Position numbers and translations under genes: made by a program. A stretch of DNA of 5,690 nt. It comes from Lunatibacter sp035460985 (GTDB lineage Bacteria > Bacteroidota > Bacteroidia > Cytophagales > Cyclobacteriaceae). The stretch is from positions 1 through 5,690 of the forward strand of contig DATHWC010000164.1 of the NCBI GenBank assembly GCA_035460985.1, in the 5' to 3' direction. Below are positions 1 through 5,690 of the stretch, in pieces. Positions within the stretch are counted from its first letter, which is position 1, and each line of letters starts with the position of its first letter. Below the pieces are notes generated by a model, which made no database searches, was not told the origin of the DNA, and was given only the letters and a program-made list of their open reading frames with translations.

Positions 1-1
1 A

Positions 2-583
2 GCTCTTATAATCTACGAAAGCATTCTGGACAATGAGGCATACTCACCGGCCATGCTGCTCAAAATGGCTTTTATTGCAGAGGGTGTGGGAGACTTTCCC
101 AAATCAACACTCTACCTATCCAAGTACTACTCGCACAATCCCAATCCCAAGGTTATTGCCAAAATAAAAACCCTTACCAATCAGGCGACACTTGTAGGGT
201 ACAACGTTTCCGACCAGCAGAAATTTTTCAAGTTCCTTATAGACCTCAACCAGGAGATCACGGCTACTTTTGCCCTGCTCCTATTGCTTTTCCTGATTTC
301 CATCTTTGTATTTCCCAAAAAACGAACCGGATTTTATGCTCCTGCCATTGTTTTTCTCGTGCTTTCATTCGTCAGCAACAATTTCCTGAAGGACAAGGAG
401 ACGGCCATCGTTACCGGTGCGCCTTCCTTAATTATGGATCAGCCAACGGCGGCAGGCAACCTTATCCGAAAGGTCGATGCGGGGCATCGGGTGGTGATCA
501 AGTCCTCCAAGGATATCTGGTATGAAATAGAATGGAACGAAAAGACAGCCTATATCAAGAAGGAAAACCTGTCAAAAATCTAA
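2..583 (+). CDS. TPR-like/SH3-domain membrane protein, BatE-like (5' partial)
   Basis: The frame is open to the left edge (first full codon at base 2), so the ATG at 53 is probably an internal methionine and the true start lies outside. About 193 residues are visible. Counting from the Met at 53, residues before about 50 are helical and TPR-like (YESIL, then AEGVGDFPKSTLYLSKYY). Two hydrophobic segments follow (about 72-88 and 93-112), separated by a short basic loop (PKKRTG). A C-terminal domain of about 60 residues (117-176) resembles bacterial SH3, with the pattern 'hydrophobic, D-A-G-H-R-V-V-I, W-Y-E-I, A-Y-I-K-K'. This order (TPR, two membrane spans, SH3) recalls BatE-type proteins of Bacteroidota aerotolerance operons, but the other Bat genes cannot be seen, so I only call it BatE-like. 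SH3 domains of this kind usually bind peptides or cell-wall material; no ligand can be named. The gene ends TAA, converging with the LON-domain gene. Confidence 0.7.
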   Translation, partial: ALIIYESILDNEAYSPAMLLKMAFIAEGVGDFPKSTLYLSKYYSHNPNPKVIAKIKTLTNQATLVGYNVSDQQKFFKFLIDLNQEITATFALLLLLFLISIFVFPKKRTGFYAPAIVFLVLSFVSNNFLKDKETAIVTGAPSLIMDQPTAAGNLIRKVDAGHRVVIKSSKDIWYEIEWNEKTAYIKKENLSKI

Positions 584-1198
584 GGGATCCATTGATTTGA
601 AGTGCCCGTTCATTTTAATTTTTGCCCTGGCAGTCTCAAGTTGCCGCATGATAGGCAATACTGTTTGGAGGTGAGTAATTAAAAACCGAAGGCGGTCTTC
701 CTCCGAAGGCATGCATAAAAGCTGAAACTCATCGGTCAATTTTAGTCCGATTTTATGTGAATAGGTAAACGAATCCAAATCCACTAGCTCTAAATCGTCA
801 TTTACACCCAACAGGACCAACATTTGCTTTAATAGCTCCTTATACTCCAAAAATATCTGGGGGTCAAATGATGGGTCATTTTCCAAAAAATCAACCTCAC
901 CCCCGGCATAAAGCCTATCCGCAAGTGGATTTCTGAAATCCAATATTTTAAACGCACGTAGTCCCTTTGTTTTGATATCCAAGCGGCCGTCCTCATACAC
1001 ATTGGAAACTTCAAGCACGCTGACTTCTGTCCCGTACATCATCAGTTTGTCAAGGTAAACGCATATGCCAAAGGTAATATTATGCAACAGGCAGTCTCCA
1101 ATTAGTTGCCTATACCTTGGTTCAAATATATGAAGATTAACATTTTCCCCGGGAAAGGCGACCAACTTCAAGGGGAAAAAAGGAAGAGTTTTTTCCAT
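572..1198 (-). CDS. stand-alone LON substrate-binding-domain protein
   Basis: A 208-residue protein that is almost entirely the N-terminal (substrate-binding) domain of Lon protease, PF02190-type. The hallmark lies at the start: LPFFPLKLVAFPGE, then HIFEPRYR at residues 23-30, matching the family pattern 'LPLFPL..V.FPG....HIFEPRYR'. No AAA+ ATPase (Walker motifs) and no Ser-Lys protease domain follow, so this is not Lon itself but the common single-domain form, thought to bind proteins or peptides; its cellular role is not established. It has no signal peptide and should be cytoplasmic. I chose the ATG at 1198 over an in-frame GTG at 1216, because homology begins right after MEKT and the GTG would sit almost at the predicted transcription start. 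The last 12 bases overlap the 3' end of the convergent SH3-domain gene. Confidence 0.85.
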   Translation of the reverse strand: MEKTLPFFPLKLVAFPGENVNLHIFEPRYRQLIGDCLLHNITFGICVYLDKLMMYGTEVSVLEVSNVYEDGRLDIKTKGLRAFKILDFRNPLADRLYAGGEVDFLENDPSFDPQIFLEYKELLKQMLVLLGVNDDLELVDLDSFTYSHKIGLKLTDEFQLLCMPSEEDRLRFLITHLQTVLPIMRQLETARAKIKMNGHFKSMDPLDF

Positions 1199-1220
1199 TA
1201 TTAGGTATTTAATCACGTCT

Positions 1221-1252
1221 AGAACGTATTATCTATACCTCAAAAAGACAAA
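1221..1252 (-). promoter_or_regulatory. candidate Bacteroidota-type promoter for the LON-domain gene
   Basis: Reading the minus strand, TTTG (1252-1249) is followed after 20 bases by TACGTTCT (1228-1221), which fits the Bacteroidota -33 TTTG / -7 TAnnTTTG pattern except at the last two positions. It lies about 22 bases before the chosen ATG at 1198. Such short matches occur by chance in A/T-rich DNA, so confidence is low. Confidence 0.3.
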
Positions 1253-1307
1253 CAAAGTTTAGTTTAATGTCTCAAAAAAGCAAAATTGGTCAATAATTCT
1301 ATCAATA

Positions 1308-2006
1308 TCAATCAGTTTCGTCTTCCTCAGTAACCTCCACCATGGACATTATTTCCCCGGGAGACATGTAAAGACTTCTGATTTTGTTTTTGTAAGCTTC
1401 AGGAAGCCGATCGTGATTCAATACAAAATTTTTGGTCGCAACAATCTTGTCCCCCATTCCACAGGAAACCGCATAGGTATCTGCTGCAATCTCAGCCTTT
1501 GTAACAAATCTGCTGGAACAATAATACTTCGCACCAAATCCAATCAAATTAATAGAACTCCTACCGACATAATCTTTAATATGACCTAATTCGTGGCCTA
1601 TCCAACCAAGTAATACATCATGGGGAAGATCCTCCATAGGAACCAATTCATCCTCCAACTCTAAAAAGCGGCTAATTTTAATTTTGTATCTACGGTTCTT
1701 CTTATTATTCAAAATTAGCGAACGAACTTTTGGCTGGGCCTGCATAACTGACCCACTAATATTTTTTTTGAATTCAAAATCAATTCTAGTATCCAACAAC
1801 TCTGGAAAAAAAGATAAAGCCTCCAGCGTGGCACTGCGAATTTCTTCAGGGATTTCCTTGTTTTCAGCATACATTTCGAATTCGTCTCCCGGAATTATGT
1901 CATCCTGCGAAATCGCAAAATCCGTATTTTTGTATAATAAATCCATAGAACTGTAAACAAAAAAGAAACTTAAAGAAAATGTGATAACAAATATCGATTT
2001 TAGCAT
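1308..2006 (-). CDS. exported M48-like zinc metalloprotease, uncharacterised
   Basis: A 232-residue protein I cannot assign to a named gene. Residues 1-20 are a Lys followed by a hydrophobic stretch (about 5-18), a signal peptide or membrane anchor. HELGH at 138-142 is the HExxH zinc motif (His138 and His142 bind zinc, Glu139 is catalytic). About 30 residues on, E-I-A-A-D (172-176) fits the ExxxD element that supplies the third ligand (Glu172) in M48-type gluzincins. The C-terminal part includes LPEAYKNKIRSLY and ends in an acidic tail. The only two cysteines (163 and 182) flank the Glu172 helix and could form a disulfide if the domain is periplasmic. It is shorter than multi-span M48 enzymes such as HtpX and lacks their membrane helices. 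The coding DNA is visibly A/T-richer than the genes to its right. It has its own promoter candidate and seems monocistronic. Protease activity is inferred from the motif; the substrate is unknown. Confidence 0.7.
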   Translation of the reverse strand: MLKSIFVITFSLSFFFVYSSMDLLYKNTDFAISQDDIIPGDEFEMYAENKEIPEEIRSATLEALSFFPELLDTRIDFEFKKNISGSVMQAQPKVRSLILNNKKNRRYKIKISRFLELEDELVPMEDLPHDVLLGWIGHELGHIKDYVGRSSINLIGFGAKYYCSSRFVTKAEIAADTYAVSCGMGDKIVATKNFVLNHDRLPEAYKNKIRSLYMSPGEIMSMVEVTEEDETD

Positions 2007-2031
2007 AATGATAGGCGTTAAATATTTCCTT

Positions 2032-2062
2032 TATAATATAAAATAACTTTTTAAAATCCAAA
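2032..2062 (-). promoter_or_regulatory. candidate promoter for the metalloprotease gene
   Basis: On the minus strand, TTTG (2062-2059) is separated by 19 bases from TATATTAT (2039-2032), which matches the TAnnTT core but not the final TG of the Bacteroidota -7 element. The ATG at 2006 lies about 25 bases downstream. The region is extremely A/T-rich, so chance matches are likely. Together with the terminator further upstream, it suggests separate transcription of this gene. Confidence 0.35.
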
Positions 2063-2103
2063 TTGTTTACACCAACGGTAAGTAAATCGGATTAAAAAAA
2101 AGC

Positions 2104-2141
2104 AAAAGGGACAATCCAAGATAACCTGAACTGTCCCTTTT
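2104..2141 (-). terminator. Rho-independent terminator of the dehydrogenase genes
   Basis: A perfect 10-base inverted repeat (2104-2113 with 2132-2141; core GGGACA/TGTCCC extended by four A:T pairs) encloses an 18-base loop. In the direction of the minus-strand genes it is followed closely by a run of eight Ts (A-run at 2094-2101 on the given strand). It begins 25 bases past the small-subunit stop codon, the expected place for the end of that transcript. The + strand also has a T-run (2138-2144), so it could stop transcription both ways, but no + strand gene enters it. Confidence 0.75.
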
Positions 2142-2165
2142 TTTAGTACTATTCAGATATATTTT

Positions 2166-2735
2166 CTACAAGGCCCAAGCTCTGTCACCCTTTTTATAAT
2201 CAATGCAAGGCTCATATTTGCCCGGGGTTTCTATGTATCGCAATGCCTGGGTTGCACCAATCTCTGAGGTAAAATATCCCAGAACGGTCAAGTCCTTAAA
2301 CATATTAATATAACTTGGAGCCTTATTACCTTCGCCGAAATCCGCCTTGGCTTTCTGGTTAAGACCATTTAGATAAGCGGTTCGCTCCTCAACCGAGGCT
2401 TTCATGAAATCACCTCCTGTTTCAGATTTAAAGCCCGAATGAAGATTATTTAGACCTTCGATGAAAGATTCCTGCTGTTCTTTGTTATAGGTCTCCTTTA
2501 CCATCATAGCCATAAACGTGCCAATTCCAGCTGCTTTGGCGCCGGGTGTGTCTGTTGTAGGAATGATGGCTTCTCCAATTTCATCCATGAAAGCGATATC
2601 CTTCTCCGTAAAATCCAGGCCTTCGATACTATATTCGGGAGCACATCCGGTCAAAATCACATTGGCCCCGACCATGGTTCCACCCATCATCAAAACCACG
2701 CTTTTGAGTGCTTCTCTTCTATTCATTAAGCTCAT
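2166..2735 (-). CDS. gluconate 2-dehydrogenase subunit 3 family lipoprotein with Tat signal
   Basis: Small partner subunit (189 residues) of a GMC-type flavoprotein dehydrogenase, PF13618-type. The N-terminus has a twin-arginine motif (N-R-R-E-A-L-K, residues 5-11), a hydrophobic stretch (13-28) and a lipobox (L-T-G-C) with Cys31, indicating Tat export and lipid attachment. The family signature I-I-P-T-T-D-T-P-G-A-K-A-A-G is at 57-70, and the conserved C-terminal block (LGYFTSEIGA, then TPGKYEPC) is at about 152-177. In known FAD-dependent sugar dehydrogenases the small subunit is needed for folding and for export of the signal-less catalytic subunit. The gene follows the GMC gene after 21 bases and was most likely co-transcribed with it. 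Start choice is uncertain: Met4 (2726) would give the N-terminus MNRREALK, usual in relatives, while the ATG at 2735 adds three residues; neither has a clear Shine-Dalgarno sequence. The substrate is not set by this subunit. Confidence 0.88.
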   Translation of the reverse strand: MSLMNRREALKSVVLMMGGTMVGANVILTGCAPEYSIEGLDFTEKDIAFMDEIGEAIIPTTDTPGAKAAGIGTFMAMMVKETYNKEQQESFIEGLNNLHSGFKSETGGDFMKASVEERTAYLNGLNQKAKADFGEGNKAPSYINMFKDLTVLGYFTSEIGATQALRYIETPGKYEPCIDYKKGDRAWAL

Positions 2736-2756
2736 ATCTCGTGTGTTAATTTGTGA

Positions 2757-4436
2757 TTACAGATTTCCTTTTTTCATTTCGTCCACCGCAAATGCCGCAG
2801 CTCTCGCAGTCATCGCCATATAGGTCAGTGACGGGTTTTGAGCCGCCGCTGAGGTCATGGCTGCTCCATCGGTCACAAACACGTTCTTCGCATCCCAAAC
2901 TTGGTTGTTACCATTCAGTACGGAGGATTTTGGATCACGGCCCATTCTTGCGGTACCCATCTCATGAATTCCCTGCCCAAAGGTGTACCCATTATCATAG
3001 GTAGTGACATTTTTCACGCCTGCTGCCTCGAGCATTTCGGCGGCATCGTTCATCATGTCTACCCGCATCTTCTTCTCATTTTCCTTGATCTCAGCATCCA
3101 TTTCCAGCACATACATGCCCCACTTGTCTTTTTCAGTTTTGCTGAGCTTTACAGTATTTTCATGATACGGAAGAATTTCCCCAAATGCGGTCATACCTAA
3201 GGACCACGGTCCCGGCTCTGTAAGTTCAGCCTTTAACGGAGCTCCAAAATCGAGTTCAGCTACAGTCCTGCTCCAACCGCTTCGACTGGCACCACCCTGA
3301 TAGCCAAACCCACGGATATAGTCCCGTTTTTCCCCTCCCAAGTTTCTATATCTAGGCACGTAAAACCCTCCGGGTCTTCTTCCGAAATAATATTTATCTT
3401 CATATCCTTCAATGGTACCATTGGCACCTAAGCGGAAATGGTGATCCATTACATTGTGTCCCAATTCCCCAGAACTGCTTCCCAACCCTTCGGGCCAGAC
3501 CTCAGTGGCCGAACGCATCAGTATCGCCGAAGTATTCAATGCCGAAGCACATAGAAATACAATTTTGGCATCATATACAATGGTCTCATTTGATTCCCCG
3601 TCGATAATTTCTACTCCGGTAGCTTTTTTGGTGTCTTTGTCGTAGACAACTTTATTTACAATAGACCAAGGACGTAGTGTAAGGTTTCCGGTAGCTTCGG
3701 CTGCTGGCAAGGTAGATGCCTGCGTGCTAAAATATCCCCCAAAAGGGCATCCCAAAGAACACTTGTTTCTGTATTGGCAACCTGGTCTGCCGGGAAGAGG
3801 TTGGGTTATATTTGCAACCCTGGCATGAATCATGGCCCTGCTTCCGTTGAATTTTTCATTGATGCGCTTAGCCACATCTTCTTCTACGCAGTTAAGCGGA
3901 AATGCCGGCATAAATTCCCCATCAGGCAAAATGGGAAGATTATCTTTATTACCTGCAATCCCTGCAAACTTCTCCACATAACTGTACCAAGGTTCGAGAT
4001 CCTTATACCGGATAGGCCAGTCTACAGCAATGCCATGCTTTAAGTTAGCCTCAAAATCCTCATCTGCCCAACGGTAGCTCTGACGTCCCCACAGCAGTGA
4101 ACGGCCCCCTACTTGATATCCCCTAAACCATGTAAACGGCTTCTTTTCTATATAAGGTGAGTCAGACTCGTGTGCCCACCAGTCTAGGTTGAGTTCATTC
4201 AATACGTAATCCCTTCTTAGGTTTGGGTGGTTTTCAAGCATCTCCACCGTCCTTCTTCCTCTATGGGGTACTTCCCAGGGAGCTTTGGTTGCGTTTTTAT
4301 AATCCTTCACATGCTCTACCATGGGACCTCTTTCCAGAAGAAGTACCTTAAGTCCTTTTTCCGTTAGCTCTTTTGCCGCCCAGCCTCCGCTGATCCCGGA
4401 TCCGACGACAATAGCATCATAACTTTCATTAGCCAT
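2757..4436 (-). CDS. GMC-family FAD-dependent dehydrogenase, catalytic subunit
   Basis: A full-length (559-residue) glucose-methanol-choline oxidoreductase, probably oxidising a sugar, glycoside or polyol hydroxyl. The Rossmann motif G-S-G-I-S-G-G (12-18) and the ribose-binding Glu36 (LLLERG) hold FAD. A second flavin region is G-Y-Q-V-G-G-R-S (106-113). Near the C-terminus are the catalytic His491 (GIHEMGTARMG) and Asn534 (AAQNPSLTYMA). Cys220, Cys226 and Cys230 form C-x5-C-x3-C, the spacing of the [3Fe-4S] ligands in the FAD-dependent glucose dehydrogenase catalytic subunit of Burkholderia cepacia, so electrons may leave through an Fe-S cluster rather than to oxygen. There is no signal peptide; export would depend on the Tat-type small subunit encoded 21 bases downstream. 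Related pairs include gluconate and 2-ketogluconate dehydrogenases, glucose dehydrogenase and glucoside 3-dehydrogenase; the substrate cannot be decided here. The leader is A/T-rich without a Shine-Dalgarno sequence; the start is fixed by homology beginning at residue 6. Confidence 0.92.
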   Translation of the reverse strand: MANESYDAIVVGSGISGGWAAKELTEKGLKVLLLERGPMVEHVKDYKNATKAPWEVPHRGRRTVEMLENHPNLRRDYVLNELNLDWWAHESDSPYIEKKPFTWFRGYQVGGRSLLWGRQSYRWADEDFEANLKHGIAVDWPIRYKDLEPWYSYVEKFAGIAGNKDNLPILPDGEFMPAFPLNCVEEDVAKRINEKFNGSRAMIHARVANITQPLPGRPGCQYRNKCSLGCPFGGYFSTQASTLPAAEATGNLTLRPWSIVNKVVYDKDTKKATGVEIIDGESNETIVYDAKIVFLCASALNTSAILMRSATEVWPEGLGSSSGELGHNVMDHHFRLGANGTIEGYEDKYYFGRRPGGFYVPRYRNLGGEKRDYIRGFGYQGGASRSGWSRTVAELDFGAPLKAELTEPGPWSLGMTAFGEILPYHENTVKLSKTEKDKWGMYVLEMDAEIKENEKKMRVDMMNDAAEMLEAAGVKNVTTYDNGYTFGQGIHEMGTARMGRDPKSSVLNGNNQVWDAKNVFVTDGAAMTSAAAQNPSLTYMAMTARAAAFAVDEMKKGNL

Positions 4437-4477
4437 ATATAATTTAATTTTATTTTAGGTTTTACTTTATAATTTTT

Positions 4478-4503
4478 CCGGGAAAGATAATTAGATTTCC
4501 TGG
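4478..4503. repeat. imperfect inverted repeat upstream of the GMC gene, possible operator
   Basis: CCGGGAAA (4478-4485) and TTTCCTGG (4496-4503) pair over 7 of 8 positions around a 10-base A/T-rich centre. No T-run follows on either strand, so it is not a standard terminator. A weak -7-like element on the minus strand (TATCTTTC, 4489-4482; no good -33 element, only a T-run at the right distance) lies inside it, about 45 bases before the GMC start. A regulator site controlling the dehydrogenase pair separately from the transporter is possible but unproven. The rest of the 134-base gap (4437-4570) shows nothing else I can name. Confidence 0.25.
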
Positions 4504-4570
4504 CTTAAAAAATTAACGGCAATATATTCACATAGGTTCCTCTGGGGGTAATTAACTCTTTTTCTGCAAT

Positions 4571-5690
4571 TTACTTCATACTCAACTTATTTTGAAGATC
4601 AATGTTTTGTTCACTTTTCCGAATAGCGGAGACCTTTTCAAAATCCCTGTCTTTAAAAAACACAATAAACAGCATCGTCACTACAAATGCAATAGCGGAT
4701 GGTATCAGCCAAACGTATTTCCATTGCTGAACACCTTCCGACACATAAGCATCAGAAACGATACCCGCGAGCCAGTAACCCACCAGCATTCCTATGCCGT
4801 AGGTAGCCAAGGTAATAAGACCCTGCGCTGCACTCTTGTACCGGGGACCTGCTTTGGAATCGGTGTAAATCTGTCCCGAAACGAAAAAGAAATCGTAGCA
4901 GATTCCATGAAGAGCAATTCCCAAGATCAACATATAAGTACCGGAACCCGCATCTCCAAAGGCAAAGAAAACATACCGGACTACCCATGCAAACATGCCC
5001 ACCACCAAGGTTGTCTTCAGTCCGAATTTTTTGAAGAAAAACGGCATCATCAATAGGAACAACACTTCGGACACCTGGCCAATGGTCATTTTACCGGTAG
5101 GATTGGAAAGCCCCACATCTGAGAGAAAGGGATTGGCATTCTGATAATAGAAAGCAAGTGGGATACAAATCAAAATCGACGAGATAAAAAAGATCGCAAA
5201 GTCCTTATCCTTCAAAAGCTTCAACGCATCCAATCCGAGTATTTCCGAAATGCTACGTTTCTCCCCGGTAGCTGCTTGCGGGGGAGTAGCGGGTAAGGTA
5301 AAGCAGAAAATTCCCAGCACCACTGAGGATATAGATGACATCAGAAAGGTATTTCTCAACATCCCGCCCTGCAAGGCGTCCGGACTGTCCCACAGAAAGA
5401 AATAACTAATCATCAATCCCGATGCAATCCAACCTATAGTGCCCCACACCCGAATCCCGCTAAATTCCTTGGCGGGATCCTTCATCTGATTGAATGAAAC
5501 CGAATTGACCAAGGCCAATGTCGGCATATATATAAGCATGTAGAGAAAGACGTAGGGATAGAAACTGGTAAAACTGTCTGCTTGGAACATAAAAAACATC
5601 AGTCCCGCTCCGACGAGATGAAGAACTCCAAGGATTTTTTCCGCATTAAAAAAACGGTCAGCTATCAGCCCAATAACAAAGGGAGCAATG
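4571..5690 (-). CDS. MFS transporter, nucleoside:H+ symporter-type (5' partial)
   Basis: The frame stays open to the right edge (first full codon at base 5689), so the true start lies outside and the Met at 5599 is internal. About 372 residues are visible. G-L-I-A-D-R-F-F at visible residues 7-14 is MFS motif A of the loop between helices 2 and 3, so only helix 1 and part of helix 2 (roughly 50 residues) are missing. The rest is a series of about ten hydrophobic segments with a charged central loop (around TGEKRSISEILGLDALKLLKDKDF) and a hydrophilic C-terminal tail of about 30 residues. Features such as FSGIRVWGTIGWI and the ALHGICYDFFFVSGQIY block are typical of the NupG/XapB-like nucleoside:H+ symporter family, which has many copies in Bacteroidota that are often next to sugar-oxidation genes. 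The true substrate may be a sugar or derivative rather than a nucleoside. It lies 134 bases upstream of the GMC gene on the same strand, with no terminator seen between them. Confidence 0.87.
   Translation of the reverse strand, partial: IAPFVIGLIADRFFNAEKILGVLHLVGAGLMFFMFQADSFTSFYPYVFLYMLIYMPTLALVNSVSFNQMKDPAKEFSGIRVWGTIGWIASGLMISYFFLWDSPDALQGGMLRNTFLMSSISSVVLGIFCFTLPATPPQAATGEKRSISEILGLDALKLLKDKDFAIFFISSILICIPLAFYYQNANPFLSDVGLSNPTGKMTIGQVSEVLFLLMMPFFFKKFGLKTTLVVGMFAWVVRYVFFAFGDAGSGTYMLILGIALHGICYDFFFVSGQIYTDSKAGPRYKSAAQGLITLATYGIGMLVGYWLAGIVSDAYVSEGVQQWKYVWLIPSAIAFVVTMLFIVFFKDRDFEKVSAIRKSEQNIDLQNKLSMK

Noticed and set aside
51..55. ATG at 53 as the start of the SH3-domain protein
   Set aside because: The frame is open from base 2 and the upstream residues continue the helical TPR-like pattern, so the gene most likely starts outside the window.
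1199..1216. GTG start adding six residues to the LON-domain protein
   Set aside because: Family similarity begins right after the ATG at 1198, and the GTG lies almost at the transcription start expected from the promoter candidate.
1684..1956. Open frame of 90 codons on the + strand
   Set aside because: Antisense to the metalloprotease gene, whose HELGH motif and signal sequence support the minus-strand reading; no family similarity in the + strand product.
2518..3200. Several + strand open frames opposite the dehydrogenase genes (about 80-100 codons each)
   Set aside because: They overlap each other and the well-supported GMC and small-subunit genes on the other strand, and show no domain or start-site support.
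4437..4570. Possible terminator separating the transporter from the GMC gene
   Set aside because: The only dyad there has a mismatch and no T-run on either strand, so it does not meet the terminator pattern.
4592..5056. Open frame of 154 codons on the + strand
   Set aside because: It lies antisense within the MFS gene, and its translation is rich in His, Asn and Lys with no recognisable domain; a reverse-frame shadow.
5597..5599. ATG at 5599 as the start of the transporter
   Set aside because: The same frame continues upstream to the window edge and contains the conserved MFS motif A (GLIADRFF), so this Met is internal.

Overview
The window looks like chromosome of a Bacteroidota member, most likely a marine flavobacterium. 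The evidence is the protein families (a nucleoside:H+ symporter-type MFS carrier next to a GMC oxidoreductase and a gluconate 2-dehydrogenase subunit 3-like lipoprotein; a TPR/SH3 membrane protein), A/T-rich leaders without clear Shine-Dalgarno sequences, and promoter candidates of the Bacteroidota type (TTTG, about 19-20 bases, TAnnTT). The genus cannot be fixed from the sequence.

Left part (1-1307): the 3' end of a + strand gene for a membrane protein with a TPR-like N-terminal part, two transmembrane segments and a C-terminal SH3-like domain. It converges on, and overlaps by 12 bases, a - strand gene for a stand-alone LON substrate-binding-domain protein. Middle (1308-2165): a visibly A/T-richer - strand gene for an exported, M48-like HELGH zinc metalloprotease of unknown role, with a promoter candidate and, further upstream, a strong hairpin terminator belonging to the next gene.

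Right part (2166-5690): three - strand genes in the order MFS transporter (5' end outside the window), 134-base gap, GMC flavoprotein dehydrogenase, 21-base gap, small Tat/lipoprotein subunit, terminator. The GMC protein has the FAD motif, the His/Asn catalytic pair and a C-x5-C-x3-C motif like the [3Fe-4S]-binding motif of FAD-dependent glucose dehydrogenase. It has no signal peptide, while the small subunit has a twin-arginine signal plus lipobox. The simplest reading is a periplasmic, membrane-anchored sugar or glycoside (or polyol) dehydrogenase exported as a complex by hitch-hiking, with a transporter for the substrate, product or a related compound. No cytochrome c subunit is visible here.

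No RNA gene, CRISPR array, insertion sequence or phage feature was seen. All gene-free stretches are shorter than 300 bases. The most useful leads are the Fe-S-type GMC dehydrogenase module and the uncharacterised small metalloprotease.
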